A DNA stretch of 5,912 nucleotides from contig JAQUMZ010000184.1 of the NCBI GenBank assembly GCA_028717865.1, positions 1-5,912 of the forward strand, read 5' to 3'. Origin of the DNA: Elusimicrobiota bacterium (lineage in GTDB: Bacteria; Elusimicrobiota; Elusimicrobia; UBA1565; UBA9628). The notes beneath the pieces are model-generated. The model was not told where the DNA came from and did no database searches. It was given only the letters and a program-made list of their open reading frames with translations. Made by a program: the position numbers and the translations under genes. Position 1 is the stretch's first letter; each line of letters opens with the position of its first letter. This document shows positions 1 through 4,975 of this stretch, one piece after another.

Positions 1-1178
1 CGGCCGCGGGGCTGCTGGCGCTCGGCGTCTACGGCCGCGGCTCGCCCTCCTTCCTGCTCTGCCGCCTGGCTTTCGATTATTATCTGGCGCGGGATACCCC
101 GGAGATCGAGGCGCAGGTCCGCACGGGGCTGTCGAACGTCTACTATTTCACCAGCTATTACTTGAACGGGATGCTCTCCGCCGCGGAGGGGACGGGCAGC
201 GAGCGGCTCCTGCGGCGGGTCATGCGCAACCTCGACGCGATGATCGCCGCGGCCGAGCCCTTCGAGGACGGCGGGCGCCCGTGCCGGGGCTGGAAGCCCT
301 TCTACGTCACGGCGGACTCCTCCGTCGCGCGGCCGAGCCTGCATTTCACCTTCCAGGCCGCCGTGCCGGTGGGGCGGGCCGCGGCCGTCATAATGTCGCG
401 CCCGCGCTGGCGGGCCAAATACGGCGCCGACGCCCGGCGCTATGCCGCCTTCGCCGACGAGCTCGTCATCCAGTACTGGTATCGCGCCCGGATGCGGGAG
501 CGCATCGCCTGGATCGACCCGGACCACTTCCCGCTTTGGAACGACAACGCCTCGAACCTGGCGCTGGTCGCGGTATTCCTCTATCAAGCCACGGGCGACC
601 CGGTCTGCAAGGATATCGGCCTGCGCGTCGGGCGGGCCTTCCAGGCGAAACTCGCCCCGGCGGGGAACGGCTGGATTTGGGAGGACCACACCATACCCGT
701 CGGCTCGGACACCGACAACACGCCGGGCTCGGTGGGCAACCAGGAGGGGGTGCCCGACGTCTCCCACGCCAATCGCGAGGCGTTCCTGATGCTGGCCCTT
801 CACGAGACCGGACTGATGTTCGGGCGCGCGGACCTCGAGCGCATGGCCGCCACCTTCACCGACTTCGTCTGGAACCGGTCCGAGGACTTCCCGGGTTTCG
901 CGAACTACATCAACGGCAGCGACAAGCCCTATCGGGTCTACAAGGAGCCGGGGCTCAACGGCAGCGTTTATCACGGCTGGGTCCTGATGGGAGGCTATTC
1001 GTCCAGGGCCCAGCGGGTCGTGCTGCGGACGATCGCGGCGCTGGCGCGCGGCCGGCGCAACCCGTCCCTGGAAAGGAACGCCACCAGCTACGGCGGCAAG
1101 GTCGGCCTCTGCGGGCACGCCTTGCGCAATTTCCACCGGCTCAGGCTCGCGCGCGCGAAGGACGCGCGCCGCGAATAG
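1..1178 (+). CDS. 3' part of an unrecognised protein, possibly alpha/alpha-barrel
   Basis: The frame is open from the left edge (first full codon at 3) to a TAG at 1176-1178, giving 391 visible residues. The TTG at 162 and ATG at 171 lie inside continuous coding sequence, so the real start is upstream of the window. I do not recognise a named family. What is visible is alternating helical segments rich in W, Y and F, with a conserved-looking block around positions 680-850: WIWEDH, then PDVSHANREAF, then a helix with LALHETG. An acidic residue followed by SHANR and a helix, after a W-x-W-E motif, resembles alpha/alpha-toroid enzymes and carbohydrate-active proteins, but this is a loose resemblance. 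The first visible residues (AAGLLALGVYG) are mildly hydrophobic and could be the end of a signal or anchor segment. The basic tail (RLRLARAKDARRE) ends the protein. The next gene starts 16 bp later on the same strand. The reading frame is confident; the function is unknown. Confidence 0.8.
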   Translation, partial: AAGLLALGVYGRGSPSFLLCRLAFDYYLARDTPEIEAQVRTGLSNVYYFTSYYLNGMLSAAEGTGSERLLRRVMRNLDAMIAAAEPFEDGGRPCRGWKPFYVTADSSVARPSLHFTFQAAVPVGRAAAVIMSRPRWRAKYGADARRYAAFADELVIQYWYRARMRERIAWIDPDHFPLWNDNASNLALVAVFLYQATGDPVCKDIGLRVGRAFQAKLAPAGNGWIWEDHTIPVGSDTDNTPGSVGNQEGVPDVSHANREAFLMLALHETGLMFGRADLERMAATFTDFVWNRSEDFPGFANYINGSDKPYRVYKEPGLNGSVYHGWVLMGGYSSRAQRVVLRTIAALARGRRNPSLERNATSYGGKVGLCGHALRNFHRLRLARAKDARRE

Positions 1179-1181
1179 GTG

Positions 1182-1187
1182 TATCAT
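1182..1187 (+). promoter_or_regulatory. Putative -10 box (TATCAT) for a leaderless transcript
   Basis: TATCAT lies in the 16-bp gap after the upstream stop codon. Its last base is separated by 7 nt from the ATG at 1195, so the expected start site falls at or beside the A of the start codon. The only Shine-Dalgarno-like bases (GAGG, 1191-1194) touch the ATG with no spacer and could not work as a ribosome site. No clear -35 box is visible. Two other genes in the window show the same arrangement, which supports this call. Confidence 0.5.
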
Positions 1188-1194
1188 ATCGAGG

Positions 1195-2556
1195 ATGGCG
1201 CAAATCGGTCGCGCGTCCGGCCGCGAGTCGGCCGGCGTCTGGCTGGGGTTGGCCGGACTGGGGGCCCTGGCCTACGGCATGCTGCCGGGCGCCCCCGTGC
1301 TGGGCGAGGACGCCTACCACATCTGGGATAATCCCTTCCTGCGCCTGCCCGCCCGGGAGTTCTGGACCGGGCTGCTCGGCTCGCATTATTTCCAGGCGGC
1401 GCGCGAGCGCACCTACCAGCCGCTGGTGACCGCGCTGCACTACCTTCTGGCCGCGAGCCCCGCCGCGGTTCGCGCGGCCGGCATCGCGGCCCACTGCCTC
1501 AATGCCGGGCTGGTTTTCCTGCTCGGGGTCCGGCTTCTGCGCCGGAGGGACGCGGCCCTGGCGGCCGCGGCTCTGTTTCTGCTCTTCCCGTGCGCCGGCG
1601 AGGCCGTGGCGATATCCTCCTACCACGGCCACGTCTTCAGCCTGGGTTTCGCCTTGGGCAGCCTGCTGCTCTGGGCCCGGTCCCTGGATCGCTTCCCGGG
1701 CGGCCGGGCGGCCGCGGCGGGCTCCTGGCTGCTCTTCGCCTTGGGCTTGGCGTGCAAGGAGACCGGCTTGGTGGTTTTGGCGCTTGTCCCTCTTTATACC
1801 GTCTGTTTCGGCCGGGGCTGCCGTCGGCGGGCCGCGCCTCGGGCGCTGCCCTTCGCCCTGATCGCCCTGGCCTACCTGTGGCTGCGCTTCGGCGCGCTGG
1901 TCCAACCCGCGCCCTTCCCGCGGACGTTTTCGTACAGTCCGGCGACGTCCTTCGGCTGGTATCTCAGGATGCTGCTGGCGCCCCATCCCCTTTGCCTGGA
2001 GAGTTCGGCGCCGGCCGGCTGGCTCTATTGGGCGCTGCCCGGGGTTTTCGCAGGCGCGCTCTGGGCCGCTCGCCGTTCGGCCTGGGCGTCGTTCTGCCTG
2101 TGGTGGCTGCTCATCTGCCTGCTGCCCGTGCTGCATATCGTCGCCTTCGCCAACCTCTCCCCCGTGGCCGACCGTTATCTTTATTGGCCGGTCGTCGGCT
2201 TTTGCCTATTGGCGGGCGCTCTCGCGCGCTGGCGGCCGGGCCGGGCCGCGCTGGCCGGCTTGATCCTGGCCTGGGGGGCCGTTTGCATAGCCCGCAACGG
2301 CCTTTACCGCCAACCGCGGCTGCTCTACGAGCAGACCGCGCGCTGCGCCGCGGGCAATCCCCGCGCCCATTTCCTGCTCGGGCAGGAATGCCTGCGGGGC
2401 CTGGACCTGGACGCCTCCGAGCGGGCCTTCCGGCGCGTGCTGGAACTGACCGACAGCGCGGGTACGCGCGCGGCCTTGGACGACATCGCGCGCCTGCGGC
2501 GGGCGGGCTACCCTGCGGCCGGCTCCCCGGATTCTCGGGCCAGGCGCAGGCAGTAG
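1195..2556 (+). CDS. TMTC-like GT-C membrane protein with C-terminal TPR
   Basis: This 453-residue integral membrane protein has roughly ten hydrophobic segments followed by one soluble helical repeat. Its motif order matches bacterial proteins related to TMTC/DUF1736 O-mannosyltransferases: an acidic first loop (GEDAYHIWDNPFLR, about 37-50), a YQPLVTALHY block (74-83) before the CLNAGLVFLL helix (101-110), EAVAISS (136-142), LACKETGLV (185-193), and ADRYLYWPVVG (325-335). Residues about 385-420 (NPRAHFLLGQECL through AFRRVLEL) read as one TPR. Known relatives use polyprenyl-phosphate sugars at the outer face of the membrane; activity here is inferred. Family members usually carry several TPRs, so this one is short. 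The ATG at 1195 is chosen because the first membrane helix begins near residue 15 and a -10-like box sits just upstream. The 3' end overlaps the convergent glycosyltransferase gene by 49 bp. Confidence 0.85.
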   Translation: MAQIGRASGRESAGVWLGLAGLGALAYGMLPGAPVLGEDAYHIWDNPFLRLPAREFWTGLLGSHYFQAARERTYQPLVTALHYLLAASPAAVRAAGIAAHCLNAGLVFLLGVRLLRRRDAALAAAALFLLFPCAGEAVAISSYHGHVFSLGFALGSLLLWARSLDRFPGGRAAAAGSWLLFALGLACKETGLVVLALVPLYTVCFGRGCRRRAAPRALPFALIALAYLWLRFGALVQPAPFPRTFSYSPATSFGWYLRMLLAPHPLCLESSAPAGWLYWALPGVFAGALWAARRSAWASFCLWWLLICLLPVLHIVAFANLSPVADRYLYWPVVGFCLLAGALARWRPGRAALAGLILAWGAVCIARNGLYRQPRLLYEQTARCAAGNPRAHFLLGQECLRGLDLDASERAFRRVLELTDSAGTRAALDDIARLRRAGYPAAGSPDSRARRRQ

Positions 2557-3716
2557 AGCCAGAACGCCAGCAGGACGAGGGCCGGCAGGGCCAGGAGCAG
2601 GTCGGCCGGGGCCGCGGCAAAAGCGTCCAGGCGCTCGCGCGACAGGAACTTGAAGGCCACCAGAGGCTGGAACTGGGCGAAGAAGGCGTAGAACCAGAGC
2701 CAGGCCGACCGGCCGGGACGGGCCTGCGGCAGCGCCAGGAAGGCGAGCAGCAGCAGGCCCTGGTGGTGCGTGTCGGAATGCGGCGATATGAGCACGGCCG
2801 TAGTCAGGCCCAAGGCCAGCGCGGCGCCGGGGCTGGCCCGGCGGCAAGCCCAGGCGCAGGCCGCCAGCGCCGCCAAGCCGGCCGCGCCGGCCAGGGCGCG
2901 CGCCAGCGCCGGGGCGTCCACGAGTCCCCGCGTGTAGGGCGTGAAAGCCATGAGGCGGTAGGAAATCGCGGTCAAGGATTGGTTGTCCCAGAAACCCTCC
3001 AGCCCGAAGGGCGAGGCCAGCCGGGACCAGTAGCGGGCCTGCGTCGGCCAGGGCACGAAGGCGCCGCCGACCAGGAAAGCGGCCAGCAGGGCGGCCAGGC
3101 AGCAGGCGGCGGCGCGCCAGCGGCGGCGCGCCAGCAGGGGCACGATGAGGACGGCCAGGAACAGCTTCAGGCAGACCGCCGCCGCCAGGCACAGGCCCGC
3201 GCGGCAGGGCTTGCCGCGCTGCTCCAGGCGCAGGGCGAGCATGAGACAGAGCAGAATGATGGTCTCGCTCTGGCCGATTTGCAGGCAAAGGTAGAGGGGC
3301 TGGAAGAAAAGAAAAAGCAGCAGCGCGCGCAGACGCAGTCTGGGGTCGGGCTCGCCCTCCAGCCAGACCGCCAGCGCCGCCCACAGGGCCGTGTGGGAGA
3401 GGACCTGGAATGCGAGCCAGGCCGCCGGCTCCGGCAGCAGGGCCAGGGGGGAGAACAAGACGGCCGTGATGGGCGGATAGAGGAAGAAGAGGGAGCGGTC
3501 CCCTGGCTGGAAGGAGAGGAACGCATCGTAAATGCGGTCCCCTTGCCCGTGGACCAAGCGGACGGCGGCCTCGTGGACCACGGAGAAATCGAAGCCGTTG
3601 CTGAAGACGCCGAGAAAAAGGCCCGCGCAGAGATAGTTCAGGACTCCGAGCGCCAGGAGCAGCAGCATGGGCTCGTCGCGCGCGCCGGCAAGCCAACCGG
3701 GCAGTAGACGCCGCAT
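2508..3716 (-). CDS. DUF2029/GT87-family membrane glycosyltransferase
   Basis: This 402-residue protein has about nine or ten hydrophobic segments. Family marks appear in order: GFDFSVVHEAAVRLVHGQ with an acidic residue (D43) in the first outer loop, where GT-C enzymes keep a catalytic acid; FLYPPITAVLFSPLALLP (78-95); IGQSETIILL (147-156); a CLKLF block (182-186) before the basic RRRWR loop; WDNQSLTAISYRLM (243-256); and ISPHSDTHHQGLLLL (310-324). These fit GT87/DUF2029, whose characterised members transfer mannose or arabinose from polyprenyl-phosphate donors on the outer side of the membrane. Substrate here is unknown. The frame stays open upstream to 4142, but the ATG at 3714-3716 is the real start: it lies just before the first membrane helix, a perfect TATAAT precedes it, and the extension is repeat-derived. 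It is divergent from the Crp/Fnr gene and convergent with the TMTC-like gene. Confidence 0.88.
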   Translation of the reverse strand: MRRLLPGWLAGARDEPMLLLLALGVLNYLCAGLFLGVFSNGFDFSVVHEAAVRLVHGQGDRIYDAFLSFQPGDRSLFFLYPPITAVLFSPLALLPEPAAWLAFQVLSHTALWAALAVWLEGEPDPRLRLRALLLFLFFQPLYLCLQIGQSETIILLCLMLALRLEQRGKPCRAGLCLAAAVCLKLFLAVLIVPLLARRRWRAAACCLAALLAAFLVGGAFVPWPTQARYWSRLASPFGLEGFWDNQSLTAISYRLMAFTPYTRGLVDAPALARALAGAAGLAALAACAWACRRASPGAALALGLTTAVLISPHSDTHHQGLLLLAFLALPQARPGRSAWLWFYAFFAQFQPLVAFKFLSRERLDAFAAAPADLLLALPALVLLAFWLYCLRLARESGEPAAG

Positions 3717-3722
3717 CGCGAG

Positions 3723-3728
3723 ATTATA
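3723..3728 (-). promoter_or_regulatory. Perfect TATAAT -10 box, leaderless start of the GT87-like gene
   Basis: Read on the minus strand, TATAAT is followed by CTCGCG and then the ATG, so the expected start site coincides with the start codon. No Shine-Dalgarno sequence lies in the preceding 15 nt. The best -35 candidate (TTCCGT, 16-nt spacer) is weak and falls inside the first copy of the intergenic repeat, so the repeat would supply the upstream part of this promoter. Confidence 0.65.
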
Positions 3729-3735
3729 CGATAAG

Positions 3736-3805
3736 GCCACCCTAACGGAACCGGCGCCCCCTCGTATGGGGCGCCGGTGGCGCGGCGCTGGACGGCGCGC
3801 CGCGC
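3736..3805. repeat. Two-hairpin repeat unit, copy 1
   Basis: The first 43 bp (3736-3778) match 3911-3953 exactly. Hairpin A pairs CCGGCGCCCC (3751-3760) with GGGGCGCCGG (3768-3777) around a 7-nt loop, CTCGTAT. One base later, hairpin B pairs GCGCGGCGC (3780-3788) with GCGCCGCGC (3797-3805) around an 8-nt loop, TGGACGGC. The orientation of any transcript is unknown. The edge of the unit lies 7 bp upstream of the TATAAT box of the GT87-like gene. Confidence 0.85.
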
Positions 3806-3839
3806 TCAGGTACGGTATGCGGGCCGCTGCCGTTCCGCC

Positions 3840-3864
3840 ATTCGCGATGCGCAGCATCGCGAAT
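3840..3864. repeat. Perfect 11-bp inverted repeat
   Basis: ATTCGCGATGC (3840-3850) and GCATCGCGAAT (3854-3864) are perfect reverse complements around a GCA triplet. The tight inner loop would open to five bases in RNA. It lies one base before another strong hairpin, and no T-run follows, so it does not look like an ordinary intrinsic terminator. Confidence 0.8.
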
Positions 3865-3865
3865 C

Positions 3866-3892
3866 CGGACGGCCCCCCGCGGGGGCCGTCCG
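3866..3892. repeat. Perfect 12-bp inverted repeat
   Basis: CGGACGGCCCCC (3866-3877) pairs perfectly with GGGGGCCGTCCG (3881-3892) around CGC. It contains GGACGGC, the same bases as most of the hairpin B loop of the flanking repeat units, here placed in a stem. No T-run follows on either strand. Confidence 0.8.
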
Positions 3893-3910
3893 AGCCGTTG
3901 GGGGCTGAAT

Positions 3911-3980
3911 GCCACCCTAACGGAACCGGCGCCCCCTCGTATGGGGCGCCGGTTGCGCTCGACTGGACGGCGTCGAGCGC
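3911..3980. repeat. Two-hairpin repeat unit, copy 2
   Basis: This unit begins 175 bp after copy 1 with the identical 43-bp segment (3911-3953), including hairpin A (3926-3935 with 3943-3952). Hairpin B here pairs GCGCTCGAC (3955-3963) with GTCGAGCGC (3972-3980) around the same TGGACGGC loop. Four consecutive base pairs of the nine differ from copy 1, and all four are compensated on the other arm. The loop and the one-base gap between hairpins are kept, which supports selection or copying of a structure rather than a sequence. Confidence 0.85.
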
Positions 3981-3984
3981 TTGT

Positions 3985-4082
3985 TTTGCGCCCTCGCTTC
4001 GCTCGGGCGCTGGCTTAACGGCGGCGATCAACCGGCCAAAGCCGTTCGCCAGGTTCGCGCCCGACCGAAGGGAGGGTGCGAA
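3985..4082. repeat. 98-nt long imperfect hairpin
   Basis: The arms run from about 3985-4022 and 4041-4082. The outer part pairs TGCGCCCTC (3987-3995) with GAGGGTGCG (4072-4080), using two G-U wobbles in RNA. Then CTTCG pairs with CGAAG, TCGGGCGC (4003-4010) with GCGCCCGA, TGGC with GCCA and AACGGC with GCCGTT, interrupted by single mismatches and a 5-nt bulge. The apical loop is about 18 nt. Because the arms mirror each other, both strands translate to similar peptide strings, which explains the spurious open frames. Confidence 0.7.
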
Positions 4083-4085
4083 CCC

Positions 4086-4111
4086 CGGCGCCGCCACTCC
4101 GGGCGGCGCCG
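4086..4111. repeat. 10-bp GC-rich hairpin, weak terminator resemblance
   Basis: CGGCGCCGCC (4086-4095) pairs with GGCGGCGCCG (4102-4111) around a 6-nt loop. A moderately T-rich stretch (TTTCCGTTGTT) follows on the plus strand. It could weakly resemble an intrinsic terminator, but no plus-strand gene lies upstream for it to end, unless the hairpin region itself is transcribed as an RNA. That would make this its plausible 3' end. Confidence 0.5.
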
Positions 4112-4203
4112 TTTCCGTTGTTCGCCCAGCCCGCTGGGCCAACCATCCCGAAAGGCCTGGCCAACCATTCCTTCGGACGGTGGCGCTCCCGCGCCCAATA
4201 CGC

Positions 4204-4209
4204 TATATT
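4204..4209 (+). promoter_or_regulatory. Putative -10 box (TATATT) for a leaderless regulator transcript
   Basis: TATATT is separated from the ATG at 4218 by 8 nt (CTCCGGCC). No Shine-Dalgarno sequence is present, so the transcript probably begins at or within a base or two of the start codon. No convincing -35 box and no FNR-type box are visible upstream, so there is no direct sequence sign of autoregulation. Confidence 0.55.
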
Positions 4210-4217
4210 CTCCGGCC

Positions 4218-4898
4218 ATGCCGCGCGAGGATGTTTTGGCCGCCGCGAGAAAATCCCCGCTTTTCAGCCGCCTGAAGCCGCGGGCCCTGGACGCCGTGCT
4301 GCGCCGCGGCGCGCTGAGCCGCCACGAGGGCGGCGAATCCATTTTCATGTCCGGAGACCCAGCCGACCGCTTCTACCTCGTCGTCCGCGGCCGGGTCAAG
4401 ATATTCAAGCTCTCCTCCGGAGGCGCCCAGCAGATACTCCATGGTTTCGGTCCGGGCGAGACTTTCGGAGAGGCCGCCATGTGGGAGGGCGGGCGCTTCC
4501 CCGCCTGCGCCGAGGCCCTGGAGCCGACCCAGCTGTTGGCCGTTTCCCGCGCGGTGCTGCGCGAGGCCTTCGGCCGCGATCCGGAGCTGGCCATCGGCAT
4601 GCTGGCCGGGCTTTCGCGCCGTCTGCGCGAGCTGGTCGGTTTGGTGGAGGAGCTTTCGCTCAAGGACGTTCCCGCGCGCCTGGCCGGGGCCCTGCTCGAC
4701 GAGGCCGAGAAGGCCGGCGGCAGCGCCTTTTGCATGAAGCGGACCAAGGCCGAGCTGGCGGCGGCCATCGGGACCATCCCCGAGACCCTGAGCCGCGCCT
4801 TGCGCAAGCTCAAGCGGGCCGGCTGGATCGAGGTGCGCGGCCCGCGGATCGCCGTGTTTCGGCCGGACGAGCTGCGCCGGCTCTCCGGGCGGGATTGA
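4218..4898 (+). CDS. Crp/Fnr-family transcription regulator, HcpR/DNR-like
   Basis: This 226-residue protein has the length and layout of the Crp/Fnr family. It has an N-terminal cyclic-nucleotide-binding-like beta-barrel (about 15-115; GDPADRFYLVVRGRVKIFK and GPGETFGEAAMWEGG are typical), a long dimerisation helix (about 125-150), and a C-terminal winged helix-turn-helix (about 173-215). The recognition helix reads IPETLSRAL and keeps E189, S192 and R193, the E-x-x-S-R set with which FNR-type proteins read TTGAT-like half-sites. Only two cysteines are present (97 and 172), with no N-terminal cysteine cluster, so it cannot hold an FNR-type Fe-S cluster. Haem-based NO sensing, as in DNR and HcpR, is the likely alternative, inferred from its position beside hcp. 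The frame is open upstream to 3981, but homology begins at the ATG at 4218, just after a -10-like box. Confidence 0.9.
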   Translation: MPREDVLAAARKSPLFSRLKPRALDAVLRRGALSRHEGGESIFMSGDPADRFYLVVRGRVKIFKLSSGGAQQILHGFGPGETFGEAAMWEGGRFPACAEALEPTQLLAVSRAVLREAFGRDPELAIGMLAGLSRRLRELVGLVEELSLKDVPARLAGALLDEAEKAGGSAFCMKRTKAELAAAIGTIPETLSRALRKLKRAGWIEVRGPRIAVFRPDELRRLSGRD

Positions 4899-4905
4899 AA
4901 GCCGC

Positions 4906-4919
4906 TTGACTTAAATCAA
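4906..4919. promoter_or_regulatory. FNR-type operator (TTGAC-TTAA-ATCAA)
   Basis: The inverted repeat matches the FNR/DNR-type consensus TTGAT-N4-ATCAA at nine of ten half-site bases. It starts 8 bp after the regulator stop codon. Its centre (between 4912 and 4913) lies 41.5 bp upstream of an A at 4954, the start site predicted from the -10 box, which is the standard class II activator position. It is the natural target of the adjacent regulator and would switch on hcp. Confidence 0.85.
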
Positions 4920-4941
4920 GGCGCGTTCGGTCGCCGGGGGG

Positions 4942-4947
4942 CATAAT
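4942..4947 (+). promoter_or_regulatory. -10 box (CATAAT) of the hcp promoter
   Basis: CATAAT matches the TATAAT consensus at five of six positions and predicts a start near A4954, giving a leader of about 22 nt. The -35 region (about 4919-4924, AGGCGC) does not match the consensus, as expected for an activator-dependent promoter where the protein sits over this region. Confidence 0.7.
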
Positions 4948-4964
4948 GTCCGCAAAGGACGGCA

Positions 4965-4971
4965 AAGGAGG
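4965..4971 (+). promoter_or_regulatory. Shine-Dalgarno site of hcp (AAGGAGG)
   Basis: This strong ribosome site lies 4 nt before the ATG at 4976 and 10 nt before the ATG at 4982. Neither spacing is ideal, so it does not settle the start. A partial second copy (GCAAAGGA at 4952-4959, repeated at 4962-4969) lies 10 nt upstream. This is the only gene in the window with a usable Shine-Dalgarno sequence. Confidence 0.8.
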
Positions 4972-4975
4972 GAGC

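Larger units (their letters stand above)
3717..4217. other. 501-bp hairpin-rich region between divergent genes
   Basis: I find no credible gene here. Frames on both strands are open across much of it, but their translations look like GC-rich repeat read-through. It contains a two-copy, two-hairpin repeat unit (3736-3805 and 3911-3980), two strong hairpins between the copies, a 98-nt imperfect hairpin, and two further hairpins (4086-4111 and 4124-4139, the latter GCCCAG/CTGGGC with loop CCCG). A short direct repeat, GGCCAACCAT, occurs at 4137-4146 and 4159-4168. Because both flanking genes appear to start at their own ATG, these structures are not leader RNAs of those genes. They could be extragenic palindromic (REP/BIME-like) repeats, an unannotated structured RNA, or a small non-autonomous mobile element. 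No transposase or tyrosine-type REP transposase is in the window. Confidence 0.7.

Noticed and set aside
1141..2136. 331-codon minus-strand open frame opposite the TMTC-like gene
   Set aside because: Its composition is dominated by Q, R, G and P, with no recognisable motif; it is the mirror of a real gene.
1590..3707. 705-codon plus-strand open frame
   Set aside because: It is a G-, R- and Q-rich low-complexity translation lying antisense to the GT87-like gene and out of frame in the TMTC-like gene, both of which have clear family motifs.
3751..3892. Intrinsic terminators in the 3751-3892 hairpins
   Set aside because: None is followed by a T-run on either strand, and no gene ends into this region.
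3736..3953. CRISPR-like array from the 43-bp direct repeats
   Set aside because: There are only two copies, the gap between them is 132 bp and itself palindromic, and no cas gene is nearby.
4027..4031. ATCAA half-site in the loop of the long hairpin as a second operator
   Set aside because: The partner half-site position (4018-4022, ACGGC) does not match TTGAT at all.
3717..4142. N-terminal extension of the minus-strand glycosyltransferase (142 residues)
   Set aside because: It crosses both repeat units and the long hairpin, has no hydrophobic or family-like sequence, and a perfect TATAAT box sits immediately before the ATG at 3716.
3981..4217. N-terminal extension of the Crp/Fnr regulator
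   Set aside because: The family's N-terminus begins at the ATG at 4218. The extension is hairpin sequence, and the -10-like box lies inside it.
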